Part shown: positions 7,742 through 14,786 of the stretch, piece after piece
Layout of the letters: the number at the start of each line of letters is the position of its first letter
How positions within the stretch are numbered: the first letter of the stretch is position 1
Source of the DNA: Spirochaetota bacterium
GTDB taxonomy: Bacteria; Spirochaetota; Spirochaetia; Treponematales; Breznakiellaceae
Assembly (NCBI GenBank): GCA_023406985.1
Contig: JAEXTK010000212.1
Span: 1 to 18,469, forward strand
Direction of reading: 5' to 3'
Length of the DNA stretch: 18,469 nucleotides
Notes under the pieces: model-generated
The model's input: the letters and a program-made list of their open reading frames with translations, nothing else
Told to the model about the DNA's origin: nothing
Database searches by the model: none
Translations under genes and position numbers: made by a program

Positions 7742-7780
7742 AAAGGGGCCGTCCGATGGACGGCCCCTTTCTTTTTCTCT
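7742..7780 (+). terminator. Intrinsic terminator of the fusA operon
   Basis: A perfect 13-bp stem, AAAGGGGCCGTCC (7742-7754) with GGACGGCCCCTTT (7758-7770), a GAT loop and the tail CTTTTTCTCT. It starts 26 bases after the P-loop gene stop. Confidence 0.95.
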
Positions 7781-7808
7781 TGCCGAAACCGTAGGTCTCA
7801 TATATGAT
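7780..7808 (+). promoter_or_regulatory. Sigma-70-type promoter of malQ
   Basis: TTGCCG (7780-7785), a 17-base spacer and TATGAT (7803-7808). It begins at the tail of the preceding terminator. The expected start of transcription, near 7815-7818, falls inside the palindrome at 7813-7824. A second possible -10, TATACT (7808-7813), has no good -35. Confidence 0.6.
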
Positions 7809-7812
7809 ATAC

Positions 7813-7824
7813 TAAACCGGTTTA
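7813..7824. promoter_or_regulatory. Candidate LacI-family operator in the malQ promoter
   Basis: TAAACCGGTTTA is a perfect 12-bp palindrome with a central CG flanked by AAA and TTT, the layout seen in operators of LacI/GalR-family sugar repressors. It directly follows the -10 box and covers the predicted start site, so a bound repressor would block transcription. No regulator gene is in the window. Confidence 0.45.
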
Positions 7825-7836
7825 CATGGAGCCCTT

Positions 7837-9387
7837 ATGCGTCGAGCGAGTGGAATCTTACTGCACCCCAGTTCGTTGCCCGGGCCGTACGGCATCGGCG
7901 ATATCGGCAAGCGGGCCTACGCCTTCGTCGATTGGCTCGTGGAAGCGGGACAATCGCTCTGGCAGGTGCTACCGCTCGGACCGACCGGCTACGGCGATTC
8001 TCCCTACGCGGCCTTTTCCACCTTCGCGGGGAATCCGCTGCTCATCGGCCTCGATCCCCTCCTCGCCTCCGGCTATCTGCACGAATCGGACGTAGCCGGC
8101 GTCCCCAAGATGGACGCGGAGTCCGTTGATTTCGGCGCCATCATCCCTTGGAAGCGCAGCGTAATCTTCCGGGCCGCCGAGCGGTTCCTGTCGATCGCGA
8201 CGGCTCAGGACCGCTCGGCCTACGCGCAGTTCAAGAACGAGGAGTCCTGGTGGCTCAACGACTACGCGCTCTTCATGGACATCAAAGAAGAATACGACGC
8301 GAAGGCGCTCGCGGAAGGTCGCCACGGAGCCATGTGGTCCAACTATTGGCCGAGCGAGCTCGCCCTTAGGACCCCTTCCGCCCTCGCGGCGTGGAAGGCC
8401 GCGCATGAGGCTTCCATCGAGAAGCGCAAGGTGGAACAGTTCTTCTTCTTTTCCCAGTGGCTCGCGCTGAAAGCCTACGCGAATGGGCGCGGCGTCGCGA
8501 TCATCGGCGATTTGCCCATTTTCGTCGCCGCCGACTCCGTGGACGTCTGGGGAAACCGGGAACTCTTCCAACTGGATGAGCGCGGAACTCCGGTCGCCGT
8601 GGCGGGCGTGCCGCCCGACTATTTCAGCGCCACCGGCCAGCTCTGGGGAAATCCCCTGTACGACTGGCATCGTCACCAACAAGACCAGTTCGCTTGGTGG
8701 ATTCGCCGGATCAAAGGCAATCTGCGCCTCTTCGATTGGCTCAGGATTGACCATTTCCGGGGCTTCGAGTCGTATTGGTCGGTCCCCTTCGGGAAGCCCG
8801 ACGCCGTCGAGGGCAGGTGGGAGAAAGCCCCTGGCCGGGCTTTCTTCTCCGCCTTGAAAAGCGAGCTCGGGGATCTCCCGATCCTCGCGGAGGATCTCGG
8901 ATTCATCACGGAGGAGGTGCGGGCCTTGCGCGACGGGTTCCGCCTCCCCGGAATGAAGATCCTGCAATTCGCGTTCGACGCGGCGGAAAGCGGCAACGGC
9001 CTCGACGTCGAGAATCCCTTCCTCCCGCATATGTACGACCGCAATTGCGTCGTGTATACGGGAACCCACGACAACGACACCCTGCGCGGTTGGCTCGACA
9101 AGGCGAAGCCCGCCGAGCTCGCGTTCATCCGCTCCTATCTCGGGCTTTCCGCCAAGAATTCGGTGCCGCAGCTCATCCGGTTGGCCTTCTCCTCGGTCGC
9201 CAACTTCGCGGTGGTTCCCCTGCAGGATGTGGCGGGAATCGGTTCAGAGGGGCGCATGAACACGCCTTCCACCGTCGGCGGCAACTGGAAATGGAGGGCG
9301 AGAGAGCGCCTCTTTTCCCAGCGAGCCGCGCATTTCCTCAGGGAAAACGCATTCACGTACGCGCGGAACCTTCACCTATCTCGGTGA
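7837..9387 (+). CDS. malQ: 4-alpha-glucanotransferase (amylomaltase, GH77)
   Basis: Transfers alpha-1,4-glucan segments between maltodextrins in the cytoplasm, part of maltose and glycogen use. The 516 residues match bacterial amylomaltases. The N-terminus RRASGILLHPSSLPGPYGIG is typical. The catalytic set is visible: nucleophile Asp305 in LRIDHFRGF, acid/base Glu352 in ILAEDLG, and the third carboxylate Asp412 in GTHDNDT. The 47-residue spacing of the first two equals that of the Thermus enzyme (Asp293, Glu340). The ATG at 7837 has GGAG 5 bases upstream, whereas the ATG at 7826 is out of frame. It has its own promoter and a candidate operator, and stands alone. Its stop overlaps the end of the convergent minus-strand gene by 16 bases. 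Confidence 0.95.
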   Translation: MRRASGILLHPSSLPGPYGIGDIGKRAYAFVDWLVEAGQSLWQVLPLGPTGYGDSPYAAFSTFAGNPLLIGLDPLLASGYLHESDVAGVPKMDAESVDFGAIIPWKRSVIFRAAERFLSIATAQDRSAYAQFKNEESWWLNDYALFMDIKEEYDAKALAEGRHGAMWSNYWPSELALRTPSALAAWKAAHEASIEKRKVEQFFFFSQWLALKAYANGRGVAIIGDLPIFVAADSVDVWGNRELFQLDERGTPVAVAGVPPDYFSATGQLWGNPLYDWHRHQQDQFAWWIRRIKGNLRLFDWLRIDHFRGFESYWSVPFGKPDAVEGRWEKAPGRAFFSALKSELGDLPILAEDLGFITEEVRALRDGFRLPGMKILQFAFDAAESGNGLDVENPFLPHMYDRNCVVYTGTHDNDTLRGWLDKAKPAELAFIRSYLGLSAKNSVPQLIRLAFSSVANFAVVPLQDVAGIGSEGRMNTPSTVGGNWKWRARERLFSQRAAHFLRENAFTYARNLHLSR

Positions 9388-10532
9388 ACGAGGTACGCCG
9401 TGTCCCGCACGCGGAGCGGACCGTTCCGGTCGCTCACCGTTATCTGAACGGTGCCGCCGCGTACGGCGGTGAGGGAGCCGGTCGCCAGGAGCGTCGCGGC
9501 GCCGGACTCATCGGTACCGTAGATTTCGACCAAATCGCCCACGCGGGGCTCCGCGCCCTGCGCCAAATCCACGAGCACGCGGTTCCCGTTCGACAACGCG
9601 ACGGTCCCGATGAAGGCGCCCGAAGGGCCGGCGACCGCCGGCGCCGTTCGTCGCGGAGCGGCACCCCTCCGGGCCTCAAGGGCGGCGATACGATCGAGCA
9701 ACGCGGCGTTCTCCGTCCGCAGCCGTTTCAGCGCTGCGGCGTAGACCGGGTTTTCCGCAGACGCCATGGCCGGAGGTTCGGCGGAGGCGATCGGTACGGC
9801 GGACGCGGGGGACGCCTCCGCAGCGGCGAGGACCGAGGATACGGCGGCGCTGATCGCCAACGCTGCGTTGACGACCGGAGAGTCCATAGACTCCTTTTGG
9901 AGTAGACTCGCGCGGAGCAGCGCCATCGTCTCCCCCGCGCCGGCGAGATCTCCGTCATCCGCCTGCCGGGAAGCCTTCACGAGCGCCTGCTCCAGGCGCC
10001 GGACATAGAGCGCCTCGACCTCGGCCTGTCGGCCCATCTCGTCCAGGATTTTCATCTCCCCGAGCTGCGGCGCGACGTCCTCGATGGCCTTCGGGGGCCG
10101 TTCGGGGGCGGACGCCACCGTAGCGGTCAGGGCCGTCTGCACTTCTCCGCGGAGTATTGCGCGACGCCGGTACTCCGCGATCAACCGGTCGCGTTTCGAT
10201 ATTTCCATATCAGAGCGCTTCCTGAGCGCCTCGACCAGCGAGGCCTCCGTGTTGAAAAACGGGGTAGGCCTGAAGAACAGCGTTTCCATTTCGACATTGT
10301 ATTTCACGAGCGAAATGGCGAGACCGAGGCCGGACAGGAGCATGGTCGTGATGAGCGCCGCGAGCGGAAGCCTCCATTCGCCCCTGACCTTGGGCAAGGC
10401 CTCTTCCAAAGACACGGCGTTGTCCTTGAGCTCCCGCTCAAGGGCGTCCCGAAGCTTCGCGTCACGATCCAGCGCGAATTCCGAAGAGTCGATGGAACCA
10501 TAGTATTCTACGATGCTGTTCGCCGTATCCAT
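9372..10532 (-). CDS. Single-pass membrane protein with coiled-coil region, function unknown
   Basis: 386 residues, not recognised. The first 54 residues are polar and acidic with no signal peptide, then residues 55-76 (LPLAALITTMLLSGLGLAIS) form one membrane segment, suggesting a cytoplasmic head and an outside body. A charged helical region follows (about 100-220: DMEISKRDRLIAEYRRR, LEQALVKASRQADDGD), then an Ala/Pro/Ser-rich linker, a short heptad-like helix (LKRLRTENAALLDRIAALEA) and a C-terminal beta-rich domain (about 305-386: NRVLVDLAQGAEPRVGDLVE, then RVRDTAYLV). The overall plan resembles cell-envelope scaffold proteins, but no function is assigned. The start ATG is 26 bases from the divergent HD-GYP gene and has no good Shine-Dalgarno. 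Its 3' end overlaps malQ by 16 bases, tail to tail. Confidence 0.75.
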   Translation of the reverse strand: MDTANSIVEYYGSIDSSEFALDRDAKLRDALERELKDNAVSLEEALPKVRGEWRLPLAALITTMLLSGLGLAISLVKYNVEMETLFFRPTPFFNTEASLVEALRKRSDMEISKRDRLIAEYRRRAILRGEVQTALTATVASAPERPPKAIEDVAPQLGEMKILDEMGRQAEVEALYVRRLEQALVKASRQADDGDLAGAGETMALLRASLLQKESMDSPVVNAALAISAAVSSVLAAAEASPASAVPIASAEPPAMASAENPVYAAALKRLRTENAALLDRIAALEARRGAAPRRTAPAVAGPSGAFIGTVALSNGNRVLVDLAQGAEPRVGDLVEIYGTDESGAATLLATGSLTAVRGGTVQITVSDRNGPLRVRDTAYLVHRDR

Positions 10533-10558
10533 CCCGAAAACCGTTATACTAGGTAGTA

Positions 10559-11947
10559 ATGAAAACCGGTATCCGATTCAAGACTTTCCTGATCCTTTTC
10601 TCCCTGATACTGGGCTCCCTCACCTCCATCGGAGTGGCCGCGATCTTCGGCGCGCGGACCGGGATGGTCCGGCTCGCCATGGGTTCGCTCTCTTTCAAGG
10701 CTGAAGCGCTGCAGCAGTACGCGGAGACGCAATGGGAAATGCTGGAGACGCAGGGGTTCCAACGCGATCTCGATTTCCGCAAGGCCGTCGCGCTTTCCAT
10801 CGGCGAGTATGCCCGATCCCTGCTCCGCGACGATTCGGAATGGATCGCGGCCATCGGCCTCGACGGCCAGCCGGCCCTCTCCGTTTCCCGGGTCGTACCG
10901 ACGGAGGATCTCGTATCGGCGGCGCGGAATGAGATGGGCCTCGGAAAGACCGGCCCCCTCGCCTTCGGGACGCGCGGCAAGGAACGTTTCGGCCAAGCGT
11001 TCTATTTCGAGCCCCTGGAGTGGTATGTCGTAGTATCTAACAGCGGAGAGGCGATTTTCGCGGAGACCGACCGGGCCATCGTCACGATACTCTGGAGCTT
11101 CGCGCTTTCGCTCCTCTTGTCCTTCGGCTTGCTCGTCGTGCTCACCGGCCGCATCGTGAAGCCGATCCGGCTCGTCTGCGAGGGCATGGCGGATATCATC
11201 GCAACGAATCGCTTCGACCGACGCATTCCCGTGATGGGTAGGGACGAGGTCGGCCAGCTCACGCTCCAATTCAACACCCTCTGCAGCGCGCTGCACCGGT
11301 CCTACACGAGGATACACGACATCGCGCTCCGGGAGGTTCAAGCGCGGTATGAGATCGCCGACCGGGAGCGTCAGGCCATCATAGCCCTCGGAAAGGTCGC
11401 GGAATTCCGCGATGAGGATACGGCCTCGCATACCATCCGCGTCGGACTCTATTCCAAGATACTCGCCGAAATTTTCTTACGGGATCCTGAAGATAGGAAA
11501 AGCATCTTCTACGCGGCGCCGCTCCATGATATCGGAAAGATCGGCATCCCCGATTCCATTTTGTTGAAACCGGCCGGACTTACTTCCGAGGAGTACAAAC
11601 TGATGCAGAGCCACACGATAATCGGCCACAACATATTGAAGGAGTTCAAGAATCCGGCGCTCGCCATGGGAGCGGAAATCGCCCTGAGCCACCATGAGCG
11701 CTTTGACGGCACGGGTTATCCGCAGGGCCTCGTCGGAACGGACATCCCGCTCTGCGGAAGGATACTCGCCATCGTCGATGTCTTTGACGCCATGACCTCC
11801 GCGCGCCCCTATAAACAGGCATGGCACTCCGATAAGGCGTTCGAGTATATCCATGCACAGCAGGGCAACCATTTCGATCCTGAAATCGCCGCCGCTTTCT
11901 TGGAGAGAAAGAGCGACATCCTTGAAATAATGGAGCGCGATCGCTGA
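10559..11947 (+). CDS. Membrane-bound HD-GYP cyclic-di-GMP phosphodiesterase with HAMP domain
   Basis: 462 residues. Membrane segment 1 spans about 8-30 (FKTFLILFSLILGSLTSIG), followed by a periplasmic sensor region of about 145 residues (not assigned, possibly Cache-like), segment 2 at about 176-199, and a HAMP linker with KPIRLV and DEVGQLTLQFN at about 200-245. The HD-GYP domain fills about 275-455: FRDEDTASHTIRV, the HD pair in PLHDIGKIGIPD (His323-Asp324), HHERFDGTGYPQGL (His378 to Leu391) and ILAIVDVFDAMT. All metal-binding and GYP residues are present, so c-di-GMP hydrolysis is expected. It would lower c-di-GMP in answer to an outside signal and so affect motility or adhesion. The ATG has AGGTAG 5 bases upstream. 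Its stop abuts the next gene's stop in the opposite direction. Confidence 0.92.
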   Translation: MKTGIRFKTFLILFSLILGSLTSIGVAAIFGARTGMVRLAMGSLSFKAEALQQYAETQWEMLETQGFQRDLDFRKAVALSIGEYARSLLRDDSEWIAAIGLDGQPALSVSRVVPTEDLVSAARNEMGLGKTGPLAFGTRGKERFGQAFYFEPLEWYVVVSNSGEAIFAETDRAIVTILWSFALSLLLSFGLLVVLTGRIVKPIRLVCEGMADIIATNRFDRRIPVMGRDEVGQLTLQFNTLCSALHRSYTRIHDIALREVQARYEIADRERQAIIALGKVAEFRDEDTASHTIRVGLYSKILAEIFLRDPEDRKSIFYAAPLHDIGKIGIPDSILLKPAGLTSEEYKLMQSHTIIGHNILKEFKNPALAMGAEIALSHHERFDGTGYPQGLVGTDIPLCGRILAIVDVFDAMTSARPYKQAWHSDKAFEYIHAQQGNHFDPEIAAAFLERKSDILEIMERDR

Positions 11948-11950
11948 TCA
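11945..11950. other. TGATCA palindrome giving both convergent stop codons
   Basis: TGA on the plus strand (11945-11947) ends the HD-GYP gene. The same palindrome read on the minus strand gives TGA (11950-11948), the stop of the PEGA/TPR gene. There are no intergenic bases and no room for a terminator between the two genes. Confidence 0.9.
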
Positions 11951-12973
11951 GAAGAGGTCCCGGTAGAGCAGAGCCTCTTCGCGCGTAAGTCCGGAACCGT
12001 TGAACGTGAGCAGATCCAATTGAGCGAGGGCGCCCTCGGAGTCTCCCAACGCGAATAGGCAATCGGCCAGGGCTTTTCGGGCACGGTCGTGGAGATCGGG
12101 AAGAGGATACCGATCCGCTACGGTCCTATAGCTCTCCGCCGAGTCCCGGTAATTTCCGCTGATGAAGAGGATGCGGCCTTTTTCGAAGAGGGCGCGCGGC
12201 ATGATGGGATCTTCGGGGTAGTCGTCGATCAATTGCATGAACCGGGAGAGGGCCACCTCAAAGTTGCCCCCCGCCAAGGCCTCCTCGGCCGCTTCAAAAC
12301 GCAGGCGAGCGGCGAGGGATAGGGCCTCCCACGTCGTTTCCCGAACCCGATGATTCCTGAGGAATCGGGCCCGGTCCGATTCGAGCCGGACGTTCCAAAC
12401 GAAGAGCCCGCCGCCCATGACGGCGGAGGCGACGAGCTCTGGCGCGATCACCAAATCGCTTTTCCGCGGCGCGTATATCTCCCGGGCGGTCAAGACGCCC
12501 GTCAGCGCGAGGAAGAGCGGCAGGGACATCTTGACGCCGTCCAGTAACCGTTGCTTGGGATATACCGGCGCGACGCCGATACCCTGCGCTCCGGGCCGGA
12601 GGATCAACGCCTCGGAGGAGAAACGGATCGTTGCGGCCTCGCTCGCGTTGATATCCCGGTCACTCTCGCCGCCTCCATAGCCCTCGATATGCACTAGGGG
12701 CTCCCTGGGGACCATGGCGAACTCAGCGATCCGCCCTTCCGAAAGGTCCACCATCGCTTCCCGGGAATACCATCCGTCCTTTTCCACGCGGATTCGATAC
12801 GTTCCCGCCGGAATTCCCCTGAGGAGGAGCGGCGTCGACGCCGCCTGGGCCCGGCCGTCCAGGTAGACCGTCGCCCCCATCGGCCTCGTCACGACATAGA
12901 GGTAGTCGCCCGGCTCCGCCGCGCCCCGCGCCGGTGCCATGCACATCAAGAGGGCGATGGCGATCAGAAGCAT
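11948..12973 (-). CDS. Exported PEGA-domain protein with TPR repeats
   Basis: 341 residues. A hydrophobic N-terminus (MLLIAIALLMCMAPARGAAE) looks like a signal peptide, though with no Arg/Lys before it. Residues 24-88 are a PEGA domain (YVVTRPMGATVYLDGR, then GIPAGTYRIRVEKDGWYSR). Two hydrophobic segments, about 150-168 and 178-196, may cross a membrane. The C-terminal third (about 220-325) has TPR-like helices (FEVALSRFMQLIDDYPEDPI, ALFEKGRILFISGNYRDSAE), as in YbgF/CpoB-type proteins. PEGA domains usually sit on surface or envelope proteins; an assembly or cell-wall role is inferred. The start overlaps the preceding gene's stop by 10 bases (ATGCTTCTGA), with AGAGG upstream, so translation is coupled. 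It is the last gene of the minus-strand operon. Confidence 0.8.
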   Translation of the reverse strand: MLLIAIALLMCMAPARGAAEPGDYLYVVTRPMGATVYLDGRAQAASTPLLLRGIPAGTYRIRVEKDGWYSREAMVDLSEGRIAEFAMVPREPLVHIEGYGGGESDRDINASEAATIRFSSEALILRPGAQGIGVAPVYPKQRLLDGVKMSLPLFLALTGVLTAREIYAPRKSDLVIAPELVASAVMGGGLFVWNVRLESDRARFLRNHRVRETTWEALSLAARLRFEAAEEALAGGNFEVALSRFMQLIDDYPEDPIMPRALFEKGRILFISGNYRDSAESYRTVADRYPLPDLHDRARKALADCLFALGDSEGALAQLDLLTFNGSGLTREEALLYRDLF

Positions 12974-13512
12974 AGGCCGAGCCTCTGGAGCAGCCCGAAG
13001 AGAATGACCGGCCGATTATCCAAGGGAGCCGAAACCATGGCGGCGATTCCCAAGTCGATCTTCTCCGAGCGAAGCGTGAGCACGGCCCCCGCCGAGGGGA
13101 AGGGGCGCGAACCCCACTCCGTTTTGCCGCGGGCCTCGACTCCCCGGTAGTACCAGCCCAGCCGCGCCATCGGACGCAGACCGAAACGAGCGGATGGGGA
13201 GCCGAACAGCGGGATCGTGTAACCGAATTCTAATCCCCCGTAATACATCACGGAAGCGCCGAAGTCTCCATCCATGGGCCGGAAGCCGGCGGCCCCGGCC
13301 CAAGCCCCCGCCGTGAACGGCCGCCGGAGAAGGCCGCCGATGTCGTAATAGAGGCTCGCGGAAGCCGCGAAGGAATACGGATCTTCGGTCAACAAGGGGA
13401 TGCTCAGGAACCCGAGCTCTATGCCGGCCGCCTGCTCCAAGGCGCAAACCGGCTGAGCGCATAGCGCGGCGCAGAGCGCTACGACCGGCAAGGATATCCG
13501 CTCAACGGACAT
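12964..13512 (-). CDS. Small outer-membrane beta-barrel-like protein, unknown
   Basis: 182 residues, not matched to a named family. Residues 1-24 (MSVERISLPVVALCAALCAQ, then PVCA) form a signal peptide with a likely cut before LEQA. The mature part alternates short amphipathic strands (SFAASASLYYDIGG, GASVMYYGGLEFGYTI, MARLGWYYRGVEA, IDLGIAAMVSAPL) and ends in an aromatic residue (GLCF), as outer-membrane barrels do; with about 158 mature residues an 8-strand barrel is plausible. It overlaps the DUF2341 gene by 11 bases (ATG within its last codons) with GGAGGTG 8 bases upstream of the start, and overlaps the PEGA gene by 10 bases. The three are almost certainly one operon. Function is inferred only as an envelope partner of its neighbours. 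Confidence 0.7.
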   Translation of the reverse strand: MSVERISLPVVALCAALCAQPVCALEQAAGIELGFLSIPLLTEDPYSFAASASLYYDIGGLLRRPFTAGAWAGAAGFRPMDGDFGASVMYYGGLEFGYTIPLFGSPSARFGLRPMARLGWYYRGVEARGKTEWGSRPFPSAGAVLTLRSEKIDLGIAAMVSAPLDNRPVILFGLLQRLGLCF

Positions 13513-14656
13513 CCTTCAGCACCTCCACCTCCCCGAACGTCAACTGATTCCCCAATTGGGAGAGGTATTGAGCCCGTATCCACTCGGGTGACCGAACCGT
13601 ATTCGAAATACGGATTTCATCGAGGTCGGCCGTGATTTCTCTATCCGAGGACGCCGGCTTATCGTCATTCCCGATGACCAATTGCTCGTCGCCGTTCGGC
13701 ACCGGGGTCCCCGTTCCGCCCGAGACTGTCGTGGAGCGACTATCGCCATTGGAGTACATAGCCACGCCGCTCACCCCGTCCCACGCGAGGGCGAAGGAGG
13801 TCCATGAACCGGTGGCGTACATGCCCGCGTCGCTGTCGCACGTGAGCGGCGTAATCGTATAGTCCACGGAAAACCGAATGGTCTCCCCCGCCTGAACCGT
13901 AAGGAGCAGTTTCGCCACCTTATTGGTTCCCTTGAAGAAGAGCGCCCGGTCCGCCGCGGTCCCCTGATCCCGCAACCGCGCCTCAAACGTCAACGGTCCC
14001 AGATCGGTGAAGTCGGCGCCGAAAGGGAAGATGAGCCCCATCTTGTTCGCGCCGGTGAATGCGAATCCGTACGACCCGAAGGGGGCGGTCCCGGCCATAT
14101 CTCCGGGGGGATCGAGGGCGCCTTTGGCGCTCGGCTCGGCCAGCCCCGCGCTGTTCAAGTAATACCGTTCCAGGGTAGTTGTATCGTCATAGTATCCCCC
14201 GTGGAGCACGGCGAGGTACCCATCGGTCCAGACCGCGCTCGCGTTCGAAGCGTCCGTCGCGCTGTCGTCGCCGAAGTAGATCCATATATCGGTGTGCGCA
14301 GGCGCGGCCGCCAAGGAGGGGATTTTCACCCAGAAATCGGAAACGCTGGACGGATTCCAGGACTCCCGTTCGAACGCGAGCGGCGTCGTACCGTCCGCGT
14401 CCATGAACCTGATATCCAGCCCGTCGCTCCGGGCCGACGCGTAGGGGAAAGAGGCCGTCGTCAGACGGACCAGGACCGGGAAATCATTCAAGATCGTGCT
14501 TTGGGCGATGGCTCCCAGGGCAATAGGAAGGCGACGGGCCTGTCCGCCTTTCGGCCCCATTCCCGCCGCGATTATGTCCCACGCTCCCAGCTGAGTGCAA
14601 CACAAGGACGTCGTCATGACGATGGTCGCAATGGAAAATAACGCAATCCGTCTAAT
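13502..14656 (-). CDS. Exported DUF2341 + LamG (concanavalin-like) protein; probable ATT start
   Basis: About 384 residues from the ATT at 14656, or 371 from the ATG at 14617. Numbered from the ATG, residues 30-130 are a DUF2341 domain (FPVLVRLTTASFPYA, GLDIRFMDADGTTPLAFE, DIWIYFGD) and residues 200-365 a LamG-type jelly roll (LTFEARLRDQGTAADRALFF, VIGNDDKPA, DEIRISNTVRSPEWIRAQY). Both are found in secreted or surface proteins that bind glycans or polymers. The ATG start gives no signal peptide and has no Shine-Dalgarno. Reading upstream in frame to ATT gives MRRIALFSIATIVM followed by TTSLCC, a classic signal peptide, possibly lipoprotein-like, with GGTGGTGG just upstream. No ATG, GTG or TTG occurs between that point and the upstream in-frame TGA. 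ATT is rare as a start, so a sequence error is possible. First gene of the envelope operon. Confidence 0.75.
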   Translation of the reverse strand: MRRIALFSIATIVMTTSLCCTQLGAWDIIAAGMGPKGGQARRLPIALGAIAQSTILNDFPVLVRLTTASFPYASARSDGLDIRFMDADGTTPLAFERESWNPSSVSDFWVKIPSLAAAPAHTDIWIYFGDDSATDASNASAVWTDGYLAVLHGGYYDDTTTLERYYLNSAGLAEPSAKGALDPPGDMAGTAPFGSYGFAFTGANKMGLIFPFGADFTDLGPLTFEARLRDQGTAADRALFFKGTNKVAKLLLTVQAGETIRFSVDYTITPLTCDSDAGMYATGSWTSFALAWDGVSGVAMYSNGDSRSTTVSGGTGTPVPNGDEQLVIGNDDKPASSDREITADLDEIRISNTVRSPEWIRAQYLSQLGNQLTFGEVEVLKDVR

Positions 14657-14681
14657 ATGCCACCACCGGAATTGATCAACG

Positions 14682-14735
14682 CGACAGACGACATCGCCCC
14701 CTCATCGGGGTGAAGTTTTCCAATACTCTCTGTCG
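14682..14735 (-). promoter_or_regulatory. Structured 5' leader of the envelope operon
   Basis: In the transcript, CGACAGA (14735-14729) pairs with TCTGTCG (14688-14682), a perfect 7-bp stem closing a roughly 40-base interior that itself holds a CCCC/GGGG hairpin (near 14710-14697). It lies between the predicted transcription start (near 14740) and the start codon. It does not match a riboswitch class I can recall from sequence. Confidence 0.4.
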
Positions 14736-14746
14736 GAGTGGTTTTC

Positions 14747-14775
14747 ATTATAGCGAACGGGCCCCTGCCCGTCAA
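14747..14775 (-). promoter_or_regulatory. Near-consensus promoter of the envelope operon with palindromic spacer
   Basis: On the minus strand TTGACG (14775-14770), a 17-base spacer and a perfect TATAAT (14752-14747); the start of transcription is expected near 14740. The spacer holds an inverted repeat, ACGGGC and GCCCGT around AGGG (14772-14757), a possible operator between the two boxes. It lies 12 bases beyond the stop of the 14787 gene. Confidence 0.85.
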
Positions 14776-14786
14776 ACGTACCGGCG

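Noticed and set aside
9400..9480. Bidirectional terminator between malQ and the convergent gene
   Set aside because: GC-rich hairpins such as CCGCCG-CGTA-CGGCGG exist but are inside coding sequence and lack T-runs.
14657..14740. c-di-GMP (GEMM) riboswitch in the envelope operon leader
   Set aside because: A stem is present but the conserved GEMM loop sequences and tetraloop-receptor pattern are not seen.
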